A stretch of DNA of 64,000 bases from Solidesulfovibrio carbinolicus (GCF_004135975.1 NZ_CP026538.1:1302001-1366000); one strand, 5' to 3'. Positions 35,861 through 45,027 are shown, counted from the stretch's first letter. Numbers and translations: made by a program. The notes: a model not told the origin generated them from the letters alone.

Positions 35861-35950
35861 TTTAAAATCCCCACTTTTGCGGGGAACTTCCGTAATTAAA
35901 TCACGGCGCTGTGGCCACAAACGGATCATCCCCTCACTGGAGGGGAACAG
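35861..35950 (-). ncRNA. Degenerate two-repeat mini-CRISPR guide (CreA-like)
   Basis: Two repeat-like 29-mers lie exactly 61 bp apart (35922-35950 and 35861-35889) around a 32-nt pseudo-spacer (35890-35921). On the minus strand the first repeat has stem CCCCTC-CAGT-GAGGGG where normal repeats have CCCCGC-AGGC-GCGGGG: a compensatory G-C to U-A change that keeps pairing. It also keeps the exact handle ATGATCCG. The second repeat has CCCCGC-AAAA-GTGGGG and has lost its handle, which a last repeat does not need. Cas6e could thus release one crRNA-like guide. A promoter lies 52 bp upstream. The inferred role is Cascade-guided repression of the neighbouring promoter. Confidence 0.7.
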
Positions 35951-36001
35951 ACTCTTTCGTTCTCACAAAAGTGAACACGCATGGAGCAAGAGCCATCAAA
36001 A

Positions 36002-36031
36002 ATCATACGGATTCCATCGGGAGTCTGTCAA
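36002..36031 (-). promoter_or_regulatory. Promoter of the mini-CRISPR guide
   Basis: On the minus strand, a consensus TTGACA (36031-36026) and TATGAT (36007-36002) are 18 bp apart, directly after the cas3 stop. The predicted start near 35995 gives a leader of about 45 nt before the first degenerate repeat. Confidence 0.7.
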
Positions 36032-36041
36032 CAATAAGTTG

Positions 36042-38729
36042 TTATTTATTATTTTCATAGATTAACCCTTCCCCCCGACTATAAACCGCCCCGGTTCCCG
36101 GCAGGGCACAGCGCCAGACGCCGGGAGCTTCCGTTTCGATAAAGGGCGCCAGCGTTACCCAACGCCCCTGGTCGGGCAGGGTGGCGGCAAAGGCGGCCAG
36201 CCGGCTTTCCCACTCGCCGACAGCCGTCAGCGCCCTGCCCCGGCGCAGCGGCACAGACACTTCCGAGCGGGCGCACGTCGCCGCGTCCAGCCCGTCTTCG
36301 GCCCATAAGGCCAAACCGTCCGCTACCACCCGCAAAAGCCGCAGCGTCACCCGCTCATCCCCAAGGCGCGTTGGCGTCACGCGGTCGTCGTACCAGAGAC
36401 CGGAAGCCGCGTCGGCCCCATACCCTTGATGAAAATCCAGACAGTTGGCCGTAGCCAGGCTTTTCTCGGCACTGGCCTTGCCGGCCTGCTTGTCCTCGGC
36501 CGAGGCAAGCGCCCCCGGCGTCGGCAACGCGTCGACATCGTACGCGCCCTCGACCAGCTCCCGCGCCTGCCGGGGCAGCTCAATGCGCTGGCACATCGAC
36601 AAAAGCCGCGCCGTGCGCCAAAGCACGTCATGGCCGGGATAGACGTAAAGGCCCTTCCCAAGCTCGGCTTCGCCCCAGCCCAGCCCCGGCTCGTCCACGG
36701 CAGGCGGCGAAACAACCAGCACGGACGGCCCGGCAAACCCCGCCGGCCGCCAGTCCCGGTCATGACGCTGGCACCGGCCGGCCCGCTGTAGGATAAGCTC
36801 CATGGGGGCCAGCTCCGTCACTAGAAAGTCAGCGTCAACATCTAGTGATTGTTCAACTATTTGAGTGGATACAAGAATTTTCCCGCGCCGTGTCTCTTGC
36901 GTGGAGTCCTTGCCGAAGATCGTCAACACCCGCTCCTCCATGGCCAATCGGTCGCACAAGGCAAAGCGGGCGTGAAAGAGCAGGACGTCCTCTGGCGGCA
37001 GGCGTTGAGCCAGCAGGTCTCGCGCCGCCATGGCTCGGTCCACGGTGTTGCAGACCATGATGGCGCAGCCGCCGGCGGCATGGACGGCAGCCAGCCGGTC
37101 ATAAGCTTCGGCAACGTCGTGGCACAGGGCCACGGCTACGGACAGGGTGCGGGTTTGCGGCAGCGGCGTTTCCGAAAAAACGCCGTCGGCCAGCCGGGTG
37201 GCCAGGGGCAATGGGCCAGCCGAAAGCGTTGGGGTCGGATAGCCGGCTCCCCGGCAAAAGGCGGCGGCCAGACCCTGCTTTACGCGTCGGGGCAGGGTGG
37301 CCGAGAGCAGCACGGCGCTGCCGCCAAGGCCGGCCTGAAAGGTGAGGAGCGCTTCCAGCAGCCGGGTGGTGTAGGGATCGTAGGCATGCACCTCGTCGGC
37401 CACAAGGACGTTGCGGCCAAGGCCGAGCAGGCGCAGACACTGGTGCTTGGCCGGCAGCGCGGCCAGCAGCGCCTGATCCAGCGTCCCCACGCCGCACGGG
37501 GCGAGCAGGGATTTCTTGGCGTTGTCCGCCAGCCAGGAGGCGCAAAACGCGCCGCCGTCCGCCGCCGTGCCGTCCTCCAGGTCGCCGTCGCCGGCACGGC
37601 CGCGCTCAAGGCCGATGCTGCGCGAAAAATCGTCATGGATGCGGCGCGCGCTGTGGGCCAGCATGAGCGACGGCTGGGCGTCTTCGGTTTCCTCGAAAAG
37701 CGCCCGGTAGGACGGGGCCAGCCGGGCGTACATGCCGTTGGCCGTGGCCATGGTGGGCAGGCCGACATACAGCCCCTGGGCCTCGCCGCCCGCCATGACG
37801 CCATGGGCGGCGAGCACGGCCGCCTCGGTCTTGCCGGCCCCGGTCACATCCTCGAAAATGAACAGGCGCGGCCCTCTGTCCAGCCCGGCGATTTCCAAAA
37901 CATGGGCCTGCAACGGCGTAGGCGCATACTTCTTCCTGATATGCGGCAGCAGGTCGTGAAATCCGCTGCCCTGACGCGGCGGCGGGGAAAGGATGCCGCA
38001 AGCGGCCACGGCGGCCCGGGCCTGGGGCAGGGCGCGCTCGGTCAAGTAGGCGGCAAGGGGCATGGGCGTGTCGCAGTAGGCAAAGCCCTGGCCCGAAGCA
38101 AGCCAGTCGGCCACGACCAGCAACCCGGCAAAGAGCCAGGACACGGGGCGAAACGCCTGGAGGGCCTCGTCGCCGCCGGGCAGGGCCAGGGGGGCGGGCA
38201 GGAACATGGCCCCGACCTCGCCAATGAACTGCCGAATGGCCGCAGTGGTGGCGGCGGGAAGGCGCAGGTTGCTTTCCGCAAGGGGTTGCGGCGGCTTGCC
38301 GTGATGCCCGAAAGCGGCGTCGGCCAGGGGACCGAGGGTGTCCATGTGCAGCCAGCCGTCGCGGCACAGGAAGGAGGGCTGCCAGGCATCCGCGATGTCA
38401 TCGTCCAGAAAGATGGCCTTGCCCAGGTGGCTGTGGTGGTCGTTGTTGACGCGCTTTGCCGGCGGCCCACCGAGAGCGTCCACGATATCCGGTCGATACT
38501 GCTGGAAGGCCGGAGCGAATTTGCCGAGATCGTGGAGCACGGCGAAGTACGCCAGCAGCGCGTCGAGGTCCGCCGGGGCCACGGCCGGGGCCAGGGCGTA
38601 GAGACGTTGGCGCAGGCGCGTGTCGGCGTCGAGCAGGGCGTGCAGCGTCGCGGCGACGTCGAGGCAATGGCAGACGAGCAGATGATGGGCCGCGCTGTCT
38701 TTGGCGGCTTTGCCCCAATAGCGGTACAT
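36042..38729 (-). CDS. cas3: Cas3, HD nuclease-helicase
   Basis: The 895-residue protein starts at ATG 38729 (MYRYWGKAAKDSAAHHLL); the longer open frame upstream overlaps the effector gene and is low-complexity shadow. It has the HD nuclease with His15/His16, His66-Asp67 (VLHDLGK) and HHSHLGKA at 98-105, then the SF2 helicase with Walker A around Lys300 (VTGAGKTEAA), DEVH at 445-448, and STQIVEQSLDVDADFLVTE plus QRAGRCQRH. It degrades Cascade-bound DNA. It begins 52 bp after the effector-candidate gene, and a guide promoter lies just past its stop. It appears intact. Confidence 0.96.
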   Translation of the reverse strand: MYRYWGKAAKDSAAHHLLVCHCLDVAATLHALLDADTRLRQRLYALAPAVAPADLDALLAYFAVLHDLGKFAPAFQQYRPDIVDALGGPPAKRVNNDHHSHLGKAIFLDDDIADAWQPSFLCRDGWLHMDTLGPLADAAFGHHGKPPQPLAESNLRLPAATTAAIRQFIGEVGAMFLPAPLALPGGDEALQAFRPVSWLFAGLLVVADWLASGQGFAYCDTPMPLAAYLTERALPQARAAVAACGILSPPPRQGSGFHDLLPHIRKKYAPTPLQAHVLEIAGLDRGPRLFIFEDVTGAGKTEAAVLAAHGVMAGGEAQGLYVGLPTMATANGMYARLAPSYRALFEETEDAQPSLMLAHSARRIHDDFSRSIGLERGRAGDGDLEDGTAADGGAFCASWLADNAKKSLLAPCGVGTLDQALLAALPAKHQCLRLLGLGRNVLVADEVHAYDPYTTRLLEALLTFQAGLGGSAVLLSATLPRRVKQGLAAAFCRGAGYPTPTLSAGPLPLATRLADGVFSETPLPQTRTLSVAVALCHDVAEAYDRLAAVHAAGGCAIMVCNTVDRAMAARDLLAQRLPPEDVLLFHARFALCDRLAMEERVLTIFGKDSTQETRRGKILVSTQIVEQSLDVDADFLVTELAPMELILQRAGRCQRHDRDWRPAGFAGPSVLVVSPPAVDEPGLGWGEAELGKGLYVYPGHDVLWRTARLLSMCQRIELPRQARELVEGAYDVDALPTPGALASAEDKQAGKASAEKSLATANCLDFHQGYGADAASGLWYDDRVTPTRLGDERVTLRLLRVVADGLALWAEDGLDAATCARSEVSVPLRRGRALTAVGEWESRLAAFAATLPDQGRWVTLAPFIETEAPGVWRCALPGTGAVYSRGEGLIYENNK

Positions 38730-38781
38730 GGCGTGTCCCGGGGTATCGGTTGTCGGCGGCGCGGCCCGTGGTCGGCGTTTC

Positions 38782-39171
38782 TCAGCCGACCGTGTTGCCG
38801 CTGCCCTGAATCTGGGTGACGGTGCTGTTGTCGCCGGCTGTTGCGGTCTGGTGTTGGGATTTGTCGATGGGGACCGTCCCGATGATGGCCTTGATCTCGG
38901 CGGCAAAGTCCCGGTCTTCGTCGAGGAGTCCTTCCAGGCGTCGGCGCACGGTTTTCTGCGCTCCGGCATCGGCGGGATTGTTCTCCAGAGCGGCGAGGGC
39001 GTTGGTCGCGCCTTCGCCGTCCTTGGCGAAGCGGGTTTTGACCAGCGCGGCAAGTTTCTCCACGCAGGCTTTGCCGAGTTTGGTCGCGGCGTCGGTGATG
39101 GCCGTGGCGGCTCCGGACTGGGCGGCGACCAGAGCGCTTAAGGCGAGGTCGGTCAGGGTTTGGATATCCAT
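38782..39171 (-). CDS. Small helical effector candidate with C-terminal amyloid-like motif
   Basis: The 129-residue protein has an all-helical domain of about 100 residues (TLTDLALSALVAAQSGAATA, then Leu/Ala/Glu-rich helices) of the size and composition of the Bell-type domain described for bacterial amyloid-controlled cell death. The C-terminal 22 residues contain AGDNSTVTQIQGSGNTVG. The same pattern (AGDNxxxxQIxGxxNxVG) stands at the N-terminus of the adjacent NLR-like protein. Ten of 18 positions are identical. This is the effector-plus-receptor design of NLR-linked amyloid signalling (BASS) pairs. It follows the NLR gene by 9 bp. The effector activity, probably membrane damage, is inferred. 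Confidence 0.6.
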   Translation of the reverse strand: MDIQTLTDLALSALVAAQSGAATAITDAATKLGKACVEKLAALVKTRFAKDGEGATNALAALENNPADAGAQKTVRRRLEGLLDEDRDFAAEIKAIIGTVPIDKSQHQTATAGDNSTVTQIQGSGNTVG

Positions 39172-39180
39172 GAGGTCTCC

Positions 39181-41646
39181 TTAAGTGGTTGGGGCGTGAC
39201 TTTCATCCATATCTTTGAAGAGCGAAAGGCTATGAGACAATAAATCCTGTTTGAGTAGGGCATCGGCTTCTTGACGTGAGATGTTCTTGGATAGCGCAAG
39301 CCAAGTGGTCATCGCTTCGTGAAAATCATCCCGAAAGGTGTCGGAATGTTCCTGTGTTAAAGCGCGATATAGGTGAGCGGTTTCCCTTGAGATGGCAAGT
39401 GCTTCTTGTTTATGTGAGACGAGGGCAGACAATATACGTGATAACGTGCTGAGGCTCATGGCTAGATCTGCTTGGAAGGCGCTGGGGTAAATAGTGGCCA
39501 ATCCGCGAAAAAGAGATACCGCTTCGCGGGAAAATGGGAGGGCTTTTCCCGGCTTTTCTTTTTTACGGAGTTTATGGGCTAGGTTGTTGAGGCTCATGGC
39601 CAATCCTGGTTTGTTGGCATCGGGTTGCTCGACAACAAGTTCTCGATATTGGGCAACTGCTTCACAGTTGATATAAATAGCTTCGTCAATGTTTCCAGCT
39701 CCGCTAAGTCTATTGCTGAGACATGTAAAACTGGCCGCTAGTTTAGAGAGATAGTTTTTTGGATCAATAGTTGCCAACTCAATGAACAAATCCGTCGCTT
39801 CCCATGCGATGGGGAGTGCTTCTTTAGGACGCTTGAGAAGACCGAAAATGATTGCTAACGCATGTAAACTATGTGCTAAGTCTTTTTCGTAAAATTTTGG
39901 TTTCGCATCGAATAATCTTCGTCGAATATCAACAGCTTCTAGTGCAGAAATAAGTGCTTCTTCCTGTTTTCCTGCATGGCTTAAGCAGTTGGCGAGGGTC
40001 GTTAAGCTTAGGGCCAATTCTGGAAGAAATGTGTCTGAGTCAATGCAGACTTTGTCTCGACGGATGGAAACTGATTGGCGTGCGGCATTTATCCCTTCAT
40101 CTATCCGGCCAGCGTATCTATATCTAATCGCTAGATTATTTAAGCTAGATGCTAATATTGAATATGTTTCAGCCGTTGCAGGCTCAACTCGCAAACGAGT
40201 CACGGCATATAATTGCCAATCTAGAGCTAAAGTAAGCAAGATACCTGTCTTGTCCGGTAGAGCATCAATCAAGGTGAAAAGTAAGGTTAACGGCAACTCC
40301 GGCATCTCGCCCAACTCACGCAGCCACTTCATCGCCCGCTGCTGTGCCTTCTCCGCGTGCCCCATAGCGCCCTTTTCCTGGCGCGGCACAAAATCTTGCA
40401 CGCACCGCACCAACACCGCTGCCACTTCCGACGGCCGGTCGTCAAAAGCCCGCAGCACTGCGTCCGTACCGTCGATTTGCTGGCCGTCGGCCAGATGCTT
40501 GAGCAAAAATGCTTCACCCACGATGTCGGGCTGGATCGGGGCTACGCCTTCGCCGCCGTCCGGCAGCAGCTCCGAAAGCAGCCGCCTCGTCGTTGCAACA
40601 TCGCTGCCACTGCAGCCAAGTGCTTCTCTTTCACGAGCCAAGCACGAGCCAAGATCCCGCGCCCCGATGCCGCCGCGCAGGGTCGCAAAAGCGGCCATGT
40701 GGGCAATCAGGATTTGCATGGACGCATTGTCGCCGCAGGGCAGCAGCAACCGCTTATGCTCATGCTCCGCCACCTTCAGCGCCAGATCAACGCGCCCCAG
40801 GTGCAGCACCTCGCCCACCCCGCCTTGTTGGTGCATGACCATGGCCGCCATCATCAGATAGAGCGGCGCGCCGGCCCAGTCCGTCGCGGCCAGCCGGGTC
40901 TGGAAGTCCGTATCTTCGGCCGGCAGGACCACCGCGCTGCCCAGGCGGGCAAGCATGTTCTGCATGATGCCGATGCGAACGGCCGGCGAGGAAAGATCCG
41001 GCAGCCGCAACGGCTCGCCGTCGAGCAGGTCGCGCGGCATCATTTCATTGAGGCCGAAGCCGCTTTGCAACAGGCGCTCCAGCCAGCCGCTCTGGGCGTC
41101 GGCCTGCCGCTCCAGCAGCAGGATACGCAGCGGATGGGCGCGCGGCGTCGCGGCGCACAGTTCTTCCAGCCAAACCCGCAACGCATCAACCAGGGAAAGG
41201 GCGTAATCGAACACGATCAGGGTGGGTTTGCGCCACTGCCAGGCCCCGAGATTGCCACGGCCAAGGGTTCGTCGCGCTTCCGCGTTGGTGACGAAGCCTG
41301 CCTGCCAGTCCGGACCAAGGGCGCGGCATAGCTCCCGGGCGAAGCGGGTTTTGCCGACGCCCGCGCCGCCGTGCACGACGCGCACGGAGACCGGCCGCTG
41401 TGCCTCGTGGGCATTGGCCCAGGCACCGAAATCGGCCAGAAGCGGCTCACGTCCCACAAACGCCGTGGCTTCGATCACCGGACGCAGCAGGGACGCTTCG
41501 TCCTTGGCCGGTTCGGTCGGCGCGGGCTGTGCCGGCGGCAGCGGGGTGATGAACAGATGGGGACTGTCGCCGACATAGTTGTTGTCGCCGATGATCTGGA
41601 TGATGCGGGCGTTGTCGCCCGCCTGGGCTTGCTGCAGCGTGGACAT
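39181..41646 (-). CDS. NLR-like STAND NTPase with TPR repeats and N-terminal amyloid-like motif
   Basis: The 821-residue protein begins with the short motif AGDNARIIQIIGDNNYVG (residues 9-26), a flexible Pro-rich linker, then an NTPase with FVGREPLL (63-70), Walker A GGAGVGKT (93-100) and Walker B TLIVFDYAL (Asp147). From about residue 490 to 800 there are TPR-like repeats (SLNNLAIRYRYAGRIDEGI, ALSLTTLANCLSHAGKQEEA, SLNNLAHKLRKKEKPGKAL). This is the plan of bacterial NLR receptors that sense infection through their repeats and nucleate an effector through the N-terminal motif. It is cotranscribed with the effector candidate and lies upstream of cas3. Coding is less GC-rich in the TPR part. 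Confidence 0.8.
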   Translation of the reverse strand: MSTLQQAQAGDNARIIQIIGDNNYVGDSPHLFITPLPPAQPAPTEPAKDEASLLRPVIEATAFVGREPLLADFGAWANAHEAQRPVSVRVVHGGAGVGKTRFARELCRALGPDWQAGFVTNAEARRTLGRGNLGAWQWRKPTLIVFDYALSLVDALRVWLEELCAATPRAHPLRILLLERQADAQSGWLERLLQSGFGLNEMMPRDLLDGEPLRLPDLSSPAVRIGIMQNMLARLGSAVVLPAEDTDFQTRLAATDWAGAPLYLMMAAMVMHQQGGVGEVLHLGRVDLALKVAEHEHKRLLLPCGDNASMQILIAHMAAFATLRGGIGARDLGSCLAREREALGCSGSDVATTRRLLSELLPDGGEGVAPIQPDIVGEAFLLKHLADGQQIDGTDAVLRAFDDRPSEVAAVLVRCVQDFVPRQEKGAMGHAEKAQQRAMKWLRELGEMPELPLTLLFTLIDALPDKTGILLTLALDWQLYAVTRLRVEPATAETYSILASSLNNLAIRYRYAGRIDEGINAARQSVSIRRDKVCIDSDTFLPELALSLTTLANCLSHAGKQEEALISALEAVDIRRRLFDAKPKFYEKDLAHSLHALAIIFGLLKRPKEALPIAWEATDLFIELATIDPKNYLSKLAASFTCLSNRLSGAGNIDEAIYINCEAVAQYRELVVEQPDANKPGLAMSLNNLAHKLRKKEKPGKALPFSREAVSLFRGLATIYPSAFQADLAMSLSTLSRILSALVSHKQEALAISRETAHLYRALTQEHSDTFRDDFHEAMTTWLALSKNISRQEADALLKQDLLSHSLSLFKDMDESHAPTT

Positions 41647-41938
41647 TGGCCTTGCTCCCTCTGGGACCCTGTCATTTCAGTATATCAGAAGACCGATTGA
41701 CCTGGAAGCCCCGGGCAAGAAAGGGGCGTTTAACGGCCCAGGACGAAATGCAGGAAAGAAGGTCACAGGAGGAGCACGGTCGAGAGACCGGGAGCCAAGG
41801 CGCTGTATCTTCGTGGAGAATTGGTAAAGCGAGGGTTAATATTTACCAAATAAAACTATAATATTAAATAGGTAGAGTGAATATCAACCCCAGTGGGCTC
41901 ATGTCCCGACCGTCGGTCTGTCCCGGTGTCCCAAATCC

Positions 41939-43809
41939 TTAGGATTGGGACGCCGGGACACGCCGGCCGGCAGGGGGGCGAGGGGAGGCGCTGCTTTTTG
42001 TGGGCAGATGCTTTTCGAGTGCCCGCTGAACCGTGCTTTTGGGAATGTCTGTGAGCTTCGCTATCTCTCGTACGCTTTTACCCTGGTCGGCGAGACTAAG
42101 GATCTTGTCGACATTTTCTGAAAGGGGGTGCGTGGTCCATTGGAACGTGTCGTCCTTGGCGACCAATCTGGCGACGAAAGGATCGGCTCCGCTGCCGGCC
42201 AAGCCTCTGGCTTTTTGGAGGTGCACCTCGAATCGCGCGCCATCGGCTGGAGCGTGGTCTTTGACGGGCAACAGCGCGATCACGGTGTCCATTACGTCTT
42301 CGCGGGACGAGGTGCCGCGTTGGCCGCCGTTTTTGTTGGCATGATGCACCACGACGACAGCGATGCCGCGTCTTCTTAAGGATAAAAGCCAGGCCTGGAC
42401 CGGCAGCCAGCTTTCGGCCTCGTTTTCCTTGCCGACCCGACAAAGCGTCGCCAGATTGTCGAGAATGAGCAGCTCCACCCCGGCAAGCGCAGGGTCAAGG
42501 GCCGCTTGGCCTTCCGGCGTGGCGAGGTTTGCTAGAAAATCGGGCTGGCAGTCCGGCGTGATGATCCGCAGCAGCTCCGGGACGGGGCCGCCGTATCCCT
42601 TTACGATGCCGGCCAGTCGTTCCTGTAGCATCCAGCCTTGCATTTCGCCGTCCACGAAGAGCACATTCCGAGGGCGCGGCGTCTTCCAGCGCAACACGTC
42701 CTGCCCGGCGGCCACGCCATAGGCCAGGGTCAGGGCCAGAAAGGTTTTGCCCAGCCCCCGGGGGCGTAGAGCAGGGCCAAGCCCTGGCTCGGCAGAATCG
42801 GGTCCAGGATGTGTTCGCGCTTGGGAAAGCCGTAAGCAAGAAAGTCAGACGCGGAGAGCACGACAATCGGGGCCTTGGCTCCGGTTGTCGTTGGAGGCGA
42901 AGCGGGGGGCTCGGCTTTGTCCAGGCTGGCCTTGACGGCATCAAGCCCTTCGGCGGCGGCCAAATCATTGAAGTCTGTTTTTCCGGTTGGGTCCTTGAAG
43001 ACAGGGACCGCCACGTGGGCCTGGACGACCCTAGCTGCTGCGACGGCGTGGTCGATGCCGGGGTTTTTCCCGTGTCTGGCGGCCGTCTCGTGGTCGTTGT
43101 CGGCACAGATAACCATCGGGCGACCGGGCAAGGCTTGGCGGGCCGCCTCGGCTACGGGCATCAGGTTGTTGCAGGCGAAGCAGACCAGCACGGTCCCCTT
43201 GGTGGCTGCGTGGATGGTCGCGCCGGTCGCATACCCTTCGACAAGGTAAAGCGGGCCGTCATCGCCGTCGATCCGGAAGAAGCCGCCACGGATTTTGCCG
43301 CCGGCAAGAAACCGTTTCTCCCCCTTCGCGGTAATGAACTGCAGAGACGTGAGGGCGTCATTGGCGTCGTACACGGGCACCACCAGCCGCCCGTCCTGGG
43401 CAACGCGAACGTTTCCATGGGGTTTTATGCCTTTCCCGACAAGGTAGGGGTGATCGTGCGGCGCGGTCCGGGTCGCGTTCAGGATGCGAAGCGCGCGGTT
43501 GCGGGCATCGGCGAGCCGTGCGTCCACGGCTTTTTGTCTAGCTCTTCGGGTTTTCTCGATGCGGGCTTGTGCTTCCCTTGAGAGGGGGGTGGAGGACTTG
43601 TCTCTCCAGACGCCTTCCTCGCCGGTACGGAAATTCCAGCAATGACCGTAGGCGGGAGAATCGGGATAGAGCAAGTAGGAACCGTCAGCGCCTCGCTCTT
43701 TGCCGGCGGTGCCGCATCGGTGGATCGTGCCGTCAGCAAGGATATCGACTGGGCGCAGGCCTGCGCTTTTGAGGAAAGCCCGGAATTCGCTCCAAAGCTC
43801 CGTCGCCAT
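41939..43809 (-). pseudogene. Frameshifted primase-helicase (Toprim + RepA-like AAA)
   Basis: From ATG 43809 (MATELWSEFRAFL) the first part has a zinc-ribbon-like segment, then a Toprim domain (PLYLVEGYATGATIH and MVICADNDHE). At the Walker A the frame reads APGGWAKPFWP and stops; adding one G to the run near 42760 restores APGGLGKTFLALTLAYG. The second part has RepA/AAA_25 features (NVLFVDGEMQGWMLQERL, ELLILDNLATLC, VVVVHHANK) and a C-terminal HTH (KSVREIAKLTDIPKSTVQRAL). It probably started replication of the island. The single-base loss makes it inactive unless it is an assembly error. Confidence 0.8.
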
Positions 43810-43820
43810 GCTCACGGACC

Positions 43821-44027
43821 TCAACGAACGGATGACGGAGGCATGGCGTCTGCGGTGAAGACCTTGCGCGCCTCGCGGAAGGCGTCGAGGTCCGTCGGAT
43901 CGTAGACCACCACTTTGCCGAGTTTGCAGTAGCGCGGGCCACGGCCCTTGCAGCGCCAGACTTCGAGGGTTCCAGGCGAGACGCCCAGGTATTCGGCGGC
44001 TTCACGGGTACGAAGGCTTCGAGGCAT
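43821..44027 (-). CDS. AlpA/excisionase-like helix-turn-helix protein
   Basis: The 68-residue protein has the MerR-like excisionase HTH: LRTREAAEYLGVSPGTLEVWR, then GRGPRYCKLGKVVVYDPTDLDAF. It has an AAGGAGAT site and lies 11 bp upstream of the primase-helicase. Such proteins control excision or early island genes. Confidence 0.85.
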   Translation of the reverse strand: MPRSLRTREAAEYLGVSPGTLEVWRCKGRGPRYCKLGKVVVYDPTDLDAFREARKVFTADAMPPSSVR

Positions 44028-44094
44028 ATGGCATCTCCTTGAAGGCAGTTAAACTACCCATGGGATGCCCGGGGGAGGGAAAAGAAGGAAGGTC

Positions 44095-44169
44095 TCCAGC
44101 AACGTAAAGGTATCCAGCGACGTGAAGAAGTTGTCCAGCGACGTGAACGAGGTACCATACGTCGCTGGA
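44095..44169. repeat. Iteron-like repeats beside the primase-helicase operon
   Basis: TCCAGC(A/G)ACGT(A/G)AA occurs at 44095-44108, 44113-44126 and 44134-44147, and an inverted ACGTCGCTGGA at 44159-44169. The spacing is 18-21 bp. They lie upstream of the HTH gene. They could be origin iterons or operator sites. Confidence 0.6.
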
Positions 44170-44230
44170 TAGCTAGACAGCGCAACTATTCGTATTTATC
44201 TGTTTTTATTAATTTTTAATAGAATTAAAC

Positions 44231-44944
44231 TCATGACTTGGTCTGTCTTTGTTTTAAGTCGTCGGGCAACCCGCGTCGAAATGCGGCAAATCCTTCTTTC
44301 CGGGGTAGTTTGGTGCCGGTTTCCCCCCACATTTGACGCCAAAGAGATCTATGTTGATGGATGGATCGGGGCTTGCCCTGCCGAGTACAGTCGACAGCAA
44401 GGGCGACAGCTTTTTCTACGGTGGCAACCCACTCATGGATTGCCTTAAGTTGTCTAGACTCAATTGCCAGGGATGTTTTTTGTAAGTTTGTTGTGCTTTT
44501 GGATAGACGTAGCTGCTTTTCTAAGTGTTGTATCTCGCTATTTAACTTTTCTATCTCCATCTGGGCTGACAGATATTCTGACTTATAGTTTGCAATTTTT
44601 CCTTCGAAGAAATTATCTGGAAGCGCTTCTACAATTTCTGAAACGAATGATTCGTTGTTGAATTGTTCAAGAAAATTAATAAACTCTGAAGTCTTGTAAC
44701 GAAAATTTTTGAGCAGCTTGTGAGCGTCCGTCCAGCTGCAGTAATATGATGAGCCTCCTACAAATGAGCGATCTTCATATTGTAGATAGTAATATCCTGG
44801 TTGTAGACGCCCGCTGGAATTCCGTTCTACAATTCTTTGTCCAAGGTTGTTGTAGACAGGAAGGCCATTAGTGATGAGTGTTATTTGTTCTGTTAGAGAG
44901 ATTCCCAGGGATTCCAAATAGGTAACCTTAAGCCATCTATCCAT
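44231..44944 (-). CDS. Hypothetical coiled-coil protein, AT-rich
   Basis: The 237-residue protein starts MDRWLKVTYLESLGIS. The N-terminal half has many Tyr and Gly residues (LQPGYYYLQYEDRSFVGGSSYYC); residues about 120-155 form a coiled coil (SAQMEIEKLNSEIQHLEKQL); the end is basic. I do not recognise it. Its GC is well below the island average. It faces the att site at 45172. Confidence 0.6.
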   Translation of the reverse strand: MDRWLKVTYLESLGISLTEQITLITNGLPVYNNLGQRIVERNSSGRLQPGYYYLQYEDRSFVGGSSYYCSWTDAHKLLKNFRYKTSEFINFLEQFNNESFVSEIVEALPDNFFEGKIANYKSEYLSAQMEIEKLNSEIQHLEKQLRLSKSTTNLQKTSLAIESRQLKAIHEWVATVEKAVALAVDCTRQGKPRSIHQHRSLWRQMWGETGTKLPRKEGFAAFRRGLPDDLKQRQTKS

Positions 44945-44976
44945 GGATGCCCCCGTTTGACTGTTTTTGCGAAAAC

Positions 44977-45027
44977 GACGTCCCGCTGTCGGACGGTGCT
45001 AGGGGGCATTGTCCGACAGCAGGACGT
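44977..45027. repeat. Inverted repeat at the island A right end
   Basis: GTCCCGCTGTCGGAC and GTCCGACAGCAGGAC form a 15-bp inverted repeat with one mismatch and a 19-bp loop. It lies upstream of the hypothetical gene and could be an operator or a recombinase-related site. Confidence 0.45.

Noticed and set aside
31672-38819. Long plus-strand ORFs opposite the cas genes
   Set aside because: Same shadow effect; the minus-strand cas genes have complete catalytic motifs.
36042-39053. Longer cas3 start at 39053
   Set aside because: The extra 108 residues are low-complexity, overlap the effector gene on the same strand in another frame and lack a ribosome site; ATG 38729 begins the normal Cas3 N-terminus.
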